A stretch of 64,000 nt of DNA from Ecdyonurus torrentis (taxonomy: Eukaryota > Arthropoda > Insecta > Ephemeroptera > Heptageniidae). Positions within the stretch are counted from its first letter, which is position 1, and every line of letters starts with the position of its first letter. A program made the position numbers and the translations under genes. Under the pieces are notes generated by a model. It had not been told where the DNA came from, did not search any database, and saw only the letters and a program-made list of their open reading frames with translations. The stretch is taken from NCBI GenBank assembly GCA_949318235.1, contig OX439128.1, positions 57,001,009-57,065,008 of the forward strand, given 5' to 3'. Positions 1 to 13,500 of the stretch are shown here, in pieces.

Positions 1-2930
1 CGCTCCAATGCATACTTTCGCAGTTATAGAGAATCTCAGTGCTTTCTCATTGTACTTTTTAGACTGCGAATAAGATTTTTGATGATATCTCTGAAACTAA
101 TAAAGCTACAGGCTTGCGATTTGAACTAAAATGTAGTACTAACAGACTTGCAAAGAAAAGGTTATTAACCTTAATCGCTCCAATGCATACTTTCGCAGTT
201 ATAGACAATCTCAGTGCTTTCTCATCGTACTTTTCAGACCGTGAATACGATTGTTGATGATATCTCCGAAACTAATAAAGCTACTGGCTTGCGGTTTGAA
301 CTGAAGTGTAGGACTAACAGACTTGCAAAGAAAAGGTTATTACACCTTATTCGCTCCAATGCAAACTTTCGCAGTTATAGAGAATCTCAGTGCTTTCTCA
401 TCGTACTTTTTTGACTGTGGATACGAATTTTGATAATATCTCCGAAACTAATAAAGCTACAGGCTTGCGGTTTGAACTGAAATGTAGGACTAACAGACTT
501 GCAAAGTAAACGTTATTACACCTTAATCGCTCCAATGCATACTGTCGCAGTTATAGAGAATCTCAGTGCTTTCTTATCGTACTTTTCAGACCGTGCATAA
601 GATTGTTGATGATATCTCCAAAACTAATAAAGCTACAGGCTTGTCGTTTGAACTGAAATGTAGGACTAACAGACTTGCAAAGAAAAGGTAATAACACCTT
701 ATTCGCTCCAATGCAAACTTTTGCAGTTATAGAACACCTCAGTGCTTTCTCGTCGTACTTTTCAGACTGTGAATACGATTTTTGATGATATCTCCGAAAC
801 TAGTAAAGCTACAGGCTTGTGGTTTGAACTTAAATGTAGGACTAACAGACTTGCAAAGAAAAGGTTATAACACCTTAATCGCTACAATGCAAACTTTCGC
901 AGTTATAGAGAATCTCAGTGCTTTCTCATAGTACTTTTCAGACTGTAAATACGAATTTTGATGATATCTCCAAAACTAATAAAGCTACAGGCTTGCGATT
1001 TGAACTGAAATGTAGGTCTAACAGACTTGCAAAGAAAACGTTATTACACCTTAATCGCTCCAATGCATACTTTCGCAGTTATAGAGAATCTCAGTGCTTT
1101 CTCATCGTACTTTTCAGACCGTGAATACGAATGTTGATGATATCTCCGAAACTAATAAAGCTACAGGCTTGCGGTTTGAACTGAAATGTAGGACTAACAG
1201 ACCTGCAAAGAAAAGGTAATAACACCTTATTCGCTCCAATGCATACTTTCGAAGTTATAGAAAACCTCAGTGCTTTCTCATAGTACTTTTTAGACTGCGA
1301 ATAAGATTTTTGATGATATCTCCGAAACTAATAAAGCTACTCGCTTTCGGTTTGAACTAAAATGTAGTACTAACAGACTTGCAAAGAAAAGGTTATTACA
1401 CCTTAATCGCTCCAATGCAAACTCACGCAGTTATAGAGAATCTCAGTGCTTTCTCATCGTACTTTTCAGACCGTGAATACGATTGTTGATGATATCTCCA
1501 AAACTAATAAAGCTACAGGCTTGAGGTTTGAACTTAAATGTAGGACTAACAGACTTGCAAAGAAAAGGTTATTCCATCTTAATCGCTACAATGCAAACTT
1601 TCGCAAATTATAGAGAATCTCAGTGCTTTCTCATCGTACTTTTTAGACTGCAAATATGATTTTTGATGATATCTCTGAAACTAAAAAAGCTACAGGTTTG
1701 CGGTTTGAAATAAAATGTAAGACTAACAGACTTGCAAAGAAAAGGTTATTACACCTTAATCGCTCCAATGCATACTTTCGCAGTTATAGAGAATCTCAGT
1801 GCTTTCTCATTGTACTTTTTAGACTGCGAATAAGATTTTTGATGATATCTCCAAAACTAATAAAGCTACAGGCTTGCGATTTGAACTAAAATGTAGTACT
1901 AACAGACTTGCAAAGAAAAGGTTATTAACCTTAATCGCTCCAATGCATACTTTCGCAGTTATAGACAATCTCAGTGCTTTCTCATCGTACTTTTCAGACC
2001 GTGAATACGATTGTTGATGATATCTCCGAAACTAATAAAGCTACTGGCTTGCGGTTTGAACTGAAGTGTAGGACTAACAGACTTGCAAAGAAAAGGTTAT
2101 TACACCTTATTCGCTCCAATGCAAACTTTCGCAGTTATAGAGAATCTCAGTGCTTTCTCATCGTACTTTTTTGACTGTGGATACGAATTTTGATAATATC
2201 TCCGAAACTCATAAAGCTACAGGCTTGCGAATTGAACTGAAATGTAAGACTAACAGACTTGCAAAGAAAACGTTATTACACCTTAATCGCTCCAATGCAT
2301 ACTGTCGCAGTTATAGAGAATCTCAGTGCTTTCTTATCGTATTTTTCAGACCGTGCATAAGATTGTTGATGATATCTCCAAAACTAATAAAGCTACAGGC
2401 TTGTCGTTTGAACTGAAATGTAGGACTAACAGACTTGCAAAGAAAAGGTAATAACACCTTATTCGCTCCAATGCAAACTTTCGAAGTTATAGAAAACCTC
2501 AGTGCTTTCTGGTCGTACTTTTCAGACTGTGAATATGATTTTTGATGATATCTCCGAAACTAGTAAAGCTACAGGCTTGTGGTTTGAACTTAAATGTAGG
2601 ACTAACAGACTTGCAATAAAAAGGTTATAACACCTTAATCGCTACAATGCAAACTTTCGCAGTTATAGAGAATCTCAATGCTTTCTTATAGTACTTTTCA
2701 GACTGTGGATACGAATTTTGATGATATCTCCGAAACTTATAAAGCTACAGGCTTGCGATTTGAACTGAAATGTAGGTCTAACAGACTTGCAAAGAAAACG
2801 TTATTACACCTTAATCGCTCCAATGCATACTTTCGCAGTTATAGAGAATCTCAGTGCTTTCTCATCGTACTTTTCAGACCGTGAATACGATTGTTGATGA
2901 TATCTCCGAAACTAATAAAGCTACAGGCTT
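1..2930 (+). repeat. 10-monomer higher-order repeat (1760 bp) in satellite A
   Basis: Positions 1 to about 1170 recur at 1761 to about 2930, an offset of 1760 bp or ten monomers. The shared marks include a CATTGTACTTTTTAGACTGCG variant and a CTACTGGCTTGCGG variant in the same order. Scattered substitutions, for example around 470 versus 2230 and 721 versus 2481, show this copy pair is older than the 3341-bp pair downstream. The first copy is cut by the window edge. Confidence 0.8.
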
Positions 2931-3920
2931 GCGGTTTAAACTAAAATGTAGGACTAACAGACTTGCAAAGAAAAGGTTATTACACCTCAATCGCTCGAAT
3001 GGAAACTTTCGCAGTAATAGAGAATCGCAGTGCTTTCTCATCGATCTTTTTTGACTGTGAATACAATTTTTGATATATCTCCGAAGCTAATAAAGCTACA
3101 GGCTTGCGGTTTGAACTAAAATGTAGGACTAACAGACTTGCAAAGAAAAGGTTATTACACCTTAATCGCTTCAATGCAAACTTTCGCAGTTATAGAGAAT
3201 CTCAGTGCTTTCTCAACGTAGTTTTCAGACTAAGAATACGATTTTTGATGATATCTTGAAACTAATAAAGCTACAGGCATGCGGTTTGAACTGAAATGTA
3301 GGACTAACAGACTTGCAAAGAAAAGGTTATAACACCTTAATCGCTACAATGTAATCTTTCGCAGTTATAGAGAATCTCAGTGCTTTCTAATCGTACTTTT
3401 CAGACCGTGAATACGATTGTTGATGATATCTCCAAAACTAATAAAGCTACAGGCTTGCGGTTTGAACTTAAATGTAGGACTAACAGACTTGAAAAGAAAA
3501 GGTTATTACATCTTAATCGCTACAATGCAAACTTTCGCAGTTATAGAAAACCTCAGTGCTTTCTCGTCGTACTTATCAGACTGTGAATACGATTTTTGAT
3601 GATATCTCCGAAACTAAAAAAGCTACAAGCTTGCGGTTTGAACTAAAATGTAGGACTAACAGACTTGCAAAGAAAAGTTTATTACACCTCAATCGCTCGA
3701 ATGGAAACTTTCGCAGTAATAGAGAATCGCAGTGCTTTCTCATCGTTCTTTTTTGACTGTGAATACGATTTTTGATATATCTCCGAAGCTAATAAAGCTA
3801 CAGGCTTGCGGTTTGAACTAAAATGTAGGACTAACAGACTTGCAAAGAAAAGGTTATTACACCTTAATCGCTCCAATGCATACTTTCGCAGTTATAGAGA
3901 ATCTCAGTGCTTTCCTTCGT

Positions 3921-6900
3921 ACTTTTCAGACTGTGAATACGATTTTTGATGATATCTCCGAAACTAGTAAAGCTACAGGCTTGTGGTTTGAACTTAAATG
4001 TAGGACTAACAGACTTGCAAAGAAAAGGTTATTACACCTTAATCGCTCCAATGCAAACTTTCGCGGTTATAGAGACTCTCAGTGCTTTCTCATCGTACTT
4101 TTCAGACTGTGAATACGATTTTTGATGATATCTCCGAAACTAAAAAAGCTACAAGCTTGCGGTTTGAACTAAAATGTAGGACTAACAGACTTGCAAAGAA
4201 AAGTTTATTACACCTCAATCGCTCGAATGGAAACTTTCGCAGTAATAGAGAATCGCAGTGCTTTCTCATCGTTCTTTTTTGACTGTGAATACGATTTTTG
4301 ATATATCTCCGAAGCTAATAAAGCTACAGGCTTGCGGTTTGAACTAAAATGTAGGACTAACAGACTTGCAAAGAAAAGGTTATTACACCTTAATCGCTCC
4401 AATGCATACTTTCGCAGTTATAGAGAATCTCAGTGCTTTCCTTCGTACTTTTCAGACCGTGAATACGATTGTTGATGATATCTCCGAAACTAATAAAGCT
4501 ACAGGCTTGCGGTTTGAACTGAAGTGTAGGACTAACAGACTTGCATAGAAAAGGTATTAACACCTTATTCGCTCCAATGCAAACTTTCGCAATTATAGAA
4601 AACCTCAGTGCTTTCTCGTCGTACTTTTCAGACTGTGAATACGATTTTTGATGATATCTCCGAAACTAGTAAAGCTACAGGCTTGTGGTTTGAAATTAAA
4701 TGTAGGACTAACAGACTTGCAAAGAAAAGGTTATAACACCTTAATCGCTACAATGCAAACTTTCGCAGTTATAGAGAATCTCAGTGTTTTCTCATAGTAC
4801 TTTTCAGACTGTGGATACGAATTTTGATGATATCTCTGAAACTAATAAAGCTACAGGCTTGCGGTTTGAACTAAAATGTAGTACTAACAGACTTGCAAAG
4901 AAAAGGTTATTACACCTTAATCGCTCCAATGCATACTTTCGCAGTTATAGAGAATCTCAGTGCTTTCTCATCGTACTTTTCAGACCGTGAATACGATTGT
5001 TGATGATATCTCCAAAACTAATAAAGCTACAGGCTTGCGGTTTGAACTAAAATGTAGAACTAACAGACTTGCAAAGAAAAAGGTTATTACACCTTAATCG
5101 CTGCAATGCAAATTTTCGCAGTTCTAGAAAATCTCAGTGCTTTCTGATCGTACTTTGCAGACTGTGGATACGAATTTTGATGATATCTGCGAAACTAATA
5201 AAGCTACAGGCTTGCGGTTTAAACTAAAATGTAGGACTAACAGACTTGCAAAGAAAAGGTTATTACACCTCAATCGCTCGAATGGAAACTTTTGCAGTAA
5301 TAGAGAATCGCAGTGCTTTCTCATCGATCTTTTTTGACTGTGAATACGATTTTTGATATATCTCCGAAGCTAATAAAGCTACAGGCTTGCGGTTTGAACT
5401 AAAATGTAGGACAAACAGACTTGCAAAGAAAAGGTTATTACACCTTAATCGCTTCAATGCAAACTTTCGCAGTTATAGAGAATCTCAGTGCTTTCTCAAC
5501 GTAGTTTTCTGACTAAGAATACGATTTTTGATGATATCTTGAAACTAATAAAGCTACAGGCATGCGGTTTGAACTGAAATGTAGGACTAACAGACTTGCA
5601 AAGAAAAGGTTATTACACCTTAATCGCTCCAATGCAAACTTTCGCGGTTATAGAGAATCTCAGTGCTTTCTCATCGTACTTTTCAGACTGTGAATACGAT
5701 TTTTGATGATACCTCCGAAACTAATAAAGCTACAGACTTGCGATTTGAACTTAAATTTAGGACTTACAAACTTGCAAAGAAAAGTTAATTACACCTAAAT
5801 TGCTCCAATGCAAACTTTCGCAGTTATTAGAAATCACAGTGCTTTCTCATCGTACTTTTCAGACTGTGAATACAATTTTTGATGATATCTCTAAAACTAA
5901 AAAAGCTACAGGTTTGCGGTTTAAAATAAAATGTAGAACTAAGAGACTTGCAAAGAAAAGGTTATTACACCTTAATCGCTTCAATGCAAATTTTGGCAGT
6001 TATATAGAATCTCAGTGCTTTCTCAACGTAATTTTCAGACTAGGAATACGATTTTTGATGATATCTTTGAAACTAATAAAGCTACAAGCATGCGGTTTGA
6101 AATAAAATGTAGGACTAACAGACTTGCAAACTAAAGGTTATTACACCTTAGTCGCTCAAATGCATACTTTCGCAGTTATAGAAAACCTCAGTGCATTCTT
6201 GTCGTACTTTTCAGACTGTGAATACGATTTTTGATGATATCTCTGAAACTAGTAAAGCTACAGCCTTGCAGTTTGAACTTAAATGTAGCACTTGCAGACT
6301 TGCAAAGAAAAGGTTATTGCACCTTAATCGTTCCAATGCAAACTTTCGCAGTTATAGAGAATCTCAGTGCTTTCTGATCGTACTTTTCAGACTGTGAATA
6401 CGATTGTTGATAAACAATCCAAAGCTAATAAAGCTCCAGGCTTGCGGTTTGAACTGAAATGTAGGCCTAACAGACTTGCAAAGAAAACGTTATTACACCT
6501 TATTCGCTCAAATGCAAACTTTCGCAGTTATAGAGAATCTCAGTGCTTTCTCATCGTACTTTTTTGACTGTGAATACGATTTTTGATTATATCTCCGAAA
6601 CTAATAAAGCTACAGGCTTGCGATTTGAACTAAAATGTAGGACTAACAGACTTGCAAAGAAAAGGTTATTACACCTTAATCGCTCAAATGCAAACTTTCG
6701 CAGGTATAGAATATCTCAGTGCTTTCTCGTCGTACTTTTCAGACTGTGAATACGATTTTTGATGATATCTCTGAAACTAGTAAAGCTACAGCCTTGCAAA
6801 TTGGACGTAAATGTAGCACTAACAGACTTGCAAAGAAAAGGTTATTACACCTTAATGGCTCCAATGCAAACTTTCGCAGTTATAGAGAATCTCAGTGCTT

Positions 6901-9900
6901 TGTCATCGTACTTTTCAGACGGTGAATACGATTGTTGATGATAAATCCGAAGCTAATAAAGCTACAGGCTTGCGGTTTAAACTAAAATGTAGGACTAACA
7001 GACTTGCAAAGAAAAGGTTATTACACCTTAATCGCTCGAATGCATACTTTCACAGTTATAGAAAACCTCAGTGCTTTCTCGTCGTACTTTTCAGACTGTG
7101 AATATGATTTTTGATGATATCTCTGAAACTAGTAAAGCTACAGCCTTGCGAATTGGACTTAAATGTAGCACTAACAGACTTGCAAAGAAAAGGTTATTAC
7201 ACCTTAATGGCTCCAATGCAAACTTTCGCAGTTATAGAGAATATCAGTGCTTTCTCGTCGTACTTTTCAGACTGTGAATACGATTTTTGATGATATCTCC
7301 GAAACTAGTAAAGCTACAGGCTTGTGGTTTGAACTTAAATGTAGGACTAACAGACTTGCAAAGAAAAGGTTATTACACCTTAATCGCTCCAATGCAAACT
7401 TTCGCGGTTATAGAGAATCTCAGTGCTTTCTCATCGTACTTTTCAGACTGTGAATACGATTTTTGATGATATCTCCGAAACTAAAAAAGCTACAAGCTTG
7501 CGGTTTGAACTAAAATGTAGGACTAACAGACTTGCAAAGAAAAGTTTATTACACCTCAATCGCTCGAATGGAAACTTTCGCAGTAATAGAGAATCGCAGT
7601 GCTTTCTCATCGTTCTTTTTTGACTGTGAATACGATTTTTGATATATCTCCGAAGCTAATAAAGCTACAGGCTTGCGGTTTGAACTAAAATGTAGGACTA
7701 ACAGACTTGCAAAGAAAAGGTTATTACACCTTAATCGCTCCAATGCATACTTTCGCAGTTATAGAGAATCTCAGTGCTTTCCTTCGTACTTTTCAGACCG
7801 TGAATACGATTGTTGATGATATCTCCGAAACTAATAAAGCTACAGGCTTGCGGTTTGAACTGAAGTGTAGGACTAACAGACTTGCATAGAAAAGGTATTA
7901 ACACCTTATTCGCTCCAATGCAAACTTTCGCAATTATAGAAAACCTCAGTGCTTTCTCGTCGTACTTTTCAGACTGTGAATACGATTTTTGATGATATCT
8001 CCGAAACTAGTAAAGCTACAGGCTTGTGGTTTGAAATTAAATGTAGGACTAACAGACTTGCAAAGAAAAGGTTATAACACCTTAATCGCTACAATGCCAA
8101 CTTTCGCAGTTATAGAGAATCTCAGTGTTTTCTCATAGTACTTTTCAGACTGTGGATACGAATTTTGATGATATCTCTGAAACTAATAAAGCTACAGGCT
8201 TGCGGTTTGAACTAAAATGTAGTACTAACAGACTTGCAAAGAAAAGGTTATTACACCTTAATCGCTCCAATGCATACTTTCGCAGTTATAGAGAATCTCA
8301 GTGCTTTCTCATCGTACTTTTCAGACCGTGAATACGATTGTTGATGATATCTCCAAAACTAATAAAGCTACAGGCTTGCGGTTTGAACTAAAATGTAGAA
8401 CTAACAGACTTGCAAAGAAAAAGGTTATTACACCTTAATCGCTGCAATGCAAATTTTCGCAGTTCTAGAAAATCTCAGTGCTTTCTGATCGTACTTTGCA
8501 GACTGTGGATACGAATTTTGATGATATCTGCGAAACTAATAAAGCTACAGGCTTGCGGTTTAAACTAAAATGTAGGACTAACAGACTTGCAAAGAAAAGG
8601 TTATTACACCTCAATCGCTCGAATGGAAACTTTTGCAGTAATAGAGAATCGCAGTGCTTTCTCATCGATCTTTTTTGACTGTGAATACGATTTTTGATAT
8701 ATCTCCGAAGCTAATAAAGCTACAGGCTTGCGGTTTGAACTAAAATGTAGGACAAACAGACTTGCAAAGAAAAGGTTATTACACCTTAATCGCTTCAATG
8801 CAAACTTTCGCAGTTATAGAGAATCTCAGTGCTTTCTCAACGTAGTTTTCTGACTAAGAATACGATTTTTGATGATATCTTGAAACTAATAAAGCTACAG
8901 GCATGCGGTTTGAACTGAAATGTAGGACTAACAGACTTGCAAAGAAAAGGTTATTACACCTTAATCGCTCCAATGCAAACTTTCGCGGTTATAGAGAATC
9001 TCAGTGCTTTCTCATCGTACTTTTCAGACTGTGAATACGATTTTTGATGATACCTCCGAAACTAATAAAGCTACAGACTTGCGATTTGAACTTAAATTTA
9101 GGACTTACAAACTTGCAAAGAAAAGTTAATTACACCTGAATTGCTCCAATGCAAACTTTCGCAGTTATTAGAAATCACAGTGCTTTCTCATCGTACTTTT
9201 CAGACTGTGAATACAATTTTTGATGATATCTCTAAAACTAAAAAAGCTACAGGTTTGCGGTTTAAAATAAAATGTAGAACTAAGAGACTTGCAAAGAAAA
9301 GGTTATTACACCTTAATCGCTTCAATGCAAATTTTGGCAGTTATATAGAATCTCAGTGCTTTCTCAACGTAATTTTCAGACTAGGAATACGATTTTTGAT
9401 GATATCTTTGAAACTAATAAAGCTACAAGCATGCGGTTTGAAATAAAATGTAGGACTAACAGACTTGCAAACTAAAGGTTATTACACCTTAGTCGCTCAA
9501 ATGCATACTTTCGCAGTTATAGAAAACCTCAGTGCATTCTCGTCGTACTTTTCAGACTGTGAATACGATTTTTGATGATATCTCTGAAACTAGTAAAGCT
9601 ACAGCCTTGCAGTTTGAACTTAAATGTAGCACTTGCAGACTTGCAAAGAAAAGGTTATTGCACCTTAATCGTTCCAATGCAAACTTTCGCAGTTATAGAG
9701 AATCTCAGTGCTTTCTGATCGTACTTTTCAGACTGTGAATACGATTGTTGATAAACAATCCAAAGCTAATAAAGCTCCAGGCTTGCGGTTTGAACTGAAA
9801 TGTAGGCCTAACAGACTTGCAAAGAAAACGTTATTACACCTTATTCGCTCAAATGCAAACTTTCGCAGTTATAGAGAATCTCAGTGCTTTCTCATCGTAC

Positions 9901-10580
9901 TTTTTTGACTGTGAATACGATTTTTGATTATATCTCCGAAACTAATAAAGCTACAGGCTTGCGATTTGAACTAAAATGTAGGACTAACAGACTTGCAAAG
10001 AAAAGGTTATTACACCTTAATCGCTCAAATGCAAACTTTCGCAGGTATAGAATATCTCAGTGCTTTCTCGTCGTACTTTTCAGACTGTGAATACGATTTT
10101 TGATGATATCTCTGAAACTAGTAAAGCTACAGCCTTGCAAATTGGACGTAAATGTAGCACTAACAGACTTGCAAAGAAAAGGTTATTACACCTTAATGGC
10201 TCCAATGCAAACTTTCGCAGTTATAGAGAATCTCAGTGCTTTGTCATCGTACTTTTCAGACGGTGAATACGATTGTTGATGATAAATCCGAAGCTAATAA
10301 AGCTACAGGCTTGCGGTTTAAACTAAAATGTAGGACTAACAGACTTGCAAAGAAAAGGTTATTACACCTTAATCGCTTGAATGCATACTTTCACAGTTAT
10401 AGAAAACCTCAGTGCTTTCTCGTCGTACTTTTCAGACTGTGAATATGATTTTTGATGATATCTCTGAAACTAGTAAAGCTACAGCCTTGCGAATTAGACT
10501 TAAATGTAGCACTAACAGACTTGCAAAGAAAAGGTTATTACACCTTAATGGCTCCAATGCAAACTTTCGCAGTTATAGAG
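3921..10580 (+). repeat. Tandem duplication of a 3341-bp block (19 monomers)
   Basis: Two adjacent copies, about 3921-7261 and 7262-10580, match at an offset of 3341 bp (19 x 176 minus 3, because three monomers are 175 bp). I found only a handful of substitutions: 4073, 4755 (A versus C at 8096), the A/G change near 5790 versus 9131, 6207 and 10377. Identity is therefore well above 99 percent and the event is recent. Both edges are visible. Left of 3921 the sequence reads CTTTCCTTCG against CTTTCTCGTCG left of 7262. Right of about 10580 the copies diverge at CTTTGTTATCG against CTTTCTCGTCG. Confidence 0.9.
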
Positions 10581-10587
10581 AATCTCA

Positions 10588-13500
10588 GTGCTTTGTTATC
10601 GTACTTTTCAGACTGTGAATACGATTGTTGATGATAAATCCGAAGCTAATAAAGCTACAGGCTTGCGGTTTAAACTAAAATGTAGGACTAACAGACTTAC
10701 AAAGAAAAGGTTATTACACCTTATTCGCTCCAATGCAAACTTACGCAGTTATAGAGAATCTCAGTTCTTTCTCATCGTACTTTTCAAACCGTAAATACGA
10801 TTGTTGATGATATCTCCAAAACTAATAAAGCTACAGGCTTGCGGTTTGAACTAAAATGTAGGACTAACAGACTTGCAAAGAAAAGGTTATTACACCTTAA
10901 TCGCTCCAATGCAAACTTTCGCGGTTATAGAGAATCTCAGTGCTTTCTCATCGTACTTTTCAGACTGTGAATACTATTTTTGATGATATCTCCGAAACTA
11001 AAAAAGCTACAAGCTTGCGGTTTGAAATAAAATGTAGGACTAACAGACTTGCAAAGAAAAGGTTATTACACCTCAATCGCTCGAATGGAAACTTTCGCAG
11101 TAATAGAGAATCGCAGTGCTTTCTCATCGTTCTTTTTTGACTGTGAATACGATTTTTGATATATCTCCGAAGCTAATAAAGCTACAGGCTTGCGGTTTGA
11201 ACTAAAATGTAGGACTAACAGACTTGCAAAGAAAAGGTTATTACACCTTAATCGCTCCAATGCAAACTTTCGCAGGTATAGAATATCTCAGTGCTTTCTC
11301 GTCGTACTTTTCAGACTGTGAATACGATTTTTGATGATATCTCTGAAACTAGTAAGGCTACAGCCTTGCGAATTTGACTTAAATGTAGCACTAACAGACT
11401 TGCAAAGAAAAGGTTATTACACCTTAATGGCTCCAATGCAAACTTTCGCAGTTATAGAGAATCTCAGTGCTTTGTCATCGTACTTTTCAGACTGTGAATA
11501 CGATTGTTGATGATAAATCCGAAGCTAATAAAGCTACAGGCTTGCGGTTTAAACTAATATGTAGGACTAACAGACTTGCAAAGAAAAGGTTATTACACCT
11601 TAATCGCTCGAATGCATACTTTCATAGTTAAAGAAAACCTCAGTGCTTTCTCGTCGTATTTTTCAGACTGTGAATATGATTTTTGATGATATCTCTGAAA
11701 CTAGTAAAGCTACAGCCTTGCGAATTGGACTTAAATGTAGCACTAACAGACTTGCAAAGAAAAGGTTATTACACCTTAATGGCTCCAATGCAAACTTTCG
11801 CAGTTATAGAGAATCTCAGTGCTTTCTCATCGTACTTTTTTGACTGTGGATAAGAATTTTGATGATATCTCCGAAACTAATAAAGCTACAGGCTTGCGGT
11901 TTGAACTGAAATGTAGGACTAACAGACTTGCAAAGAAAACGTCATTACACCTTAATCGCTCCAATGCATACTTTCGCAGTTATAGAGAATCTCAGTTCTT
12001 TCTCATCGTACTTTTCAAACCGTAAATACGATTGTTGATGATATCTCCAAAACTAATAAAGCTACAGGCTTGCGGTTTGAACTAAAATGTAGGACTAACA
12101 GACTTGCAAAGAAAAGGTTATTACACCTTAATCGCTCCAATGCAAACTTTCGCGGTTATAGAGAATCTCAGTGCTTTCTCATCGTACTTTTCAGACTGTG
12201 AATACGATTTTTGATGATATCTCCGAAACTAAAAAAGCTACAAGCTTGCGGTTTGAAATAAAATGTAGGACTAACAGACTTGCAAAGAAAAGGTTATTAC
12301 ACCTCAATCGCTCGAATGGAAACTTTCGCAGTAATAGAGAATCGCAGTGCTTTCTCATCGTTCTTTTTTGACTGTGAATACGATTTTTGATATATCTCCG
12401 AAGCTAATAAAGCTACAGGCTTGCGGTTTGAACTAAAATGTAGGACTAACAGACTTGCAAAGAAAAGGTTATTACACCTTAATCGCTCCAATGCAAACTT
12501 TCGCAGGTATAGAATATCTCAGTGCTTTCTCGTCGTACTTTTCAGACTGTGAATACGATTTTTGATGATATCTCTGAAACTAGTAAAGCTACAGCCTTGC
12601 GAATTTGACTTAAATGTAGCACTAACAGACTTGCAAAGAAAAGGTTATTACACCTTAATGGCTCCAATGCAAACTTTCGCAGTTATAGAGAATCTCAGTG
12701 CTTTGTCATCGTACTTTTCAGACTGTGAATACGATTGTTGATGATAAATCCGAAGCTAATAAAGCTACAGGCTTGCGGTTTAAACTAAAATGTAGGACTA
12801 ACAGACTTGCAAAGAAAAGTTTATTACACCTTAATCGCTCGAATGCATACCTTCACAGTTATAGAAAACCTCAGTGCTTTCTCGTCGTACTTTTCAGACT
12901 GTGAATATGATTTTTGATGATATCTCTGAAACTAGTAAAGCTACAGCCTTGCGAATTGGACTTAAATGTAGCACTAACAGACTTGCAAAGAAAAGGTTAT
13001 TACACCTTAATCGCTCCAATGCAAACTTTCGCAGTTATAGAGAATCTCAGTGCTTTGTCATCGTAATTTTCAGACTGTGAATACGATTGTTGATGATAAA
13101 TCCGAAGCTAATAAAGCTACAGGCTTGCGGTTTAAACTAAAATGTAGGACTAACAGACTTGCAAAGAAAAGGTTATTACACCTCAATCGCTCGAATGGAA
13201 ACTTTTGCAGTAATAGAGAATCGCAGTGCTTTCTCATCGTTCTTTTTTGACTGTGAATACGATTTTTGATATATCTCCGAAGCTAATAAAGCTACAGGCT
13301 TGCGGTTTGAACTAAAATGTAGGACTAACAGACTTGCAAAGAAAAGGTTATTACACCTTAATCGCTCCAATGCAAACTTTCGCAGGTATAGAATATCTCA
13401 GTGCTTTCTCGTCGTACTTTTCAGACTGTGAATACGATTTTTGATGATATCTCTGAAACTAGTAAAGCTACAGCCTTGCGGTTTAAACTAAAATGTAGGA

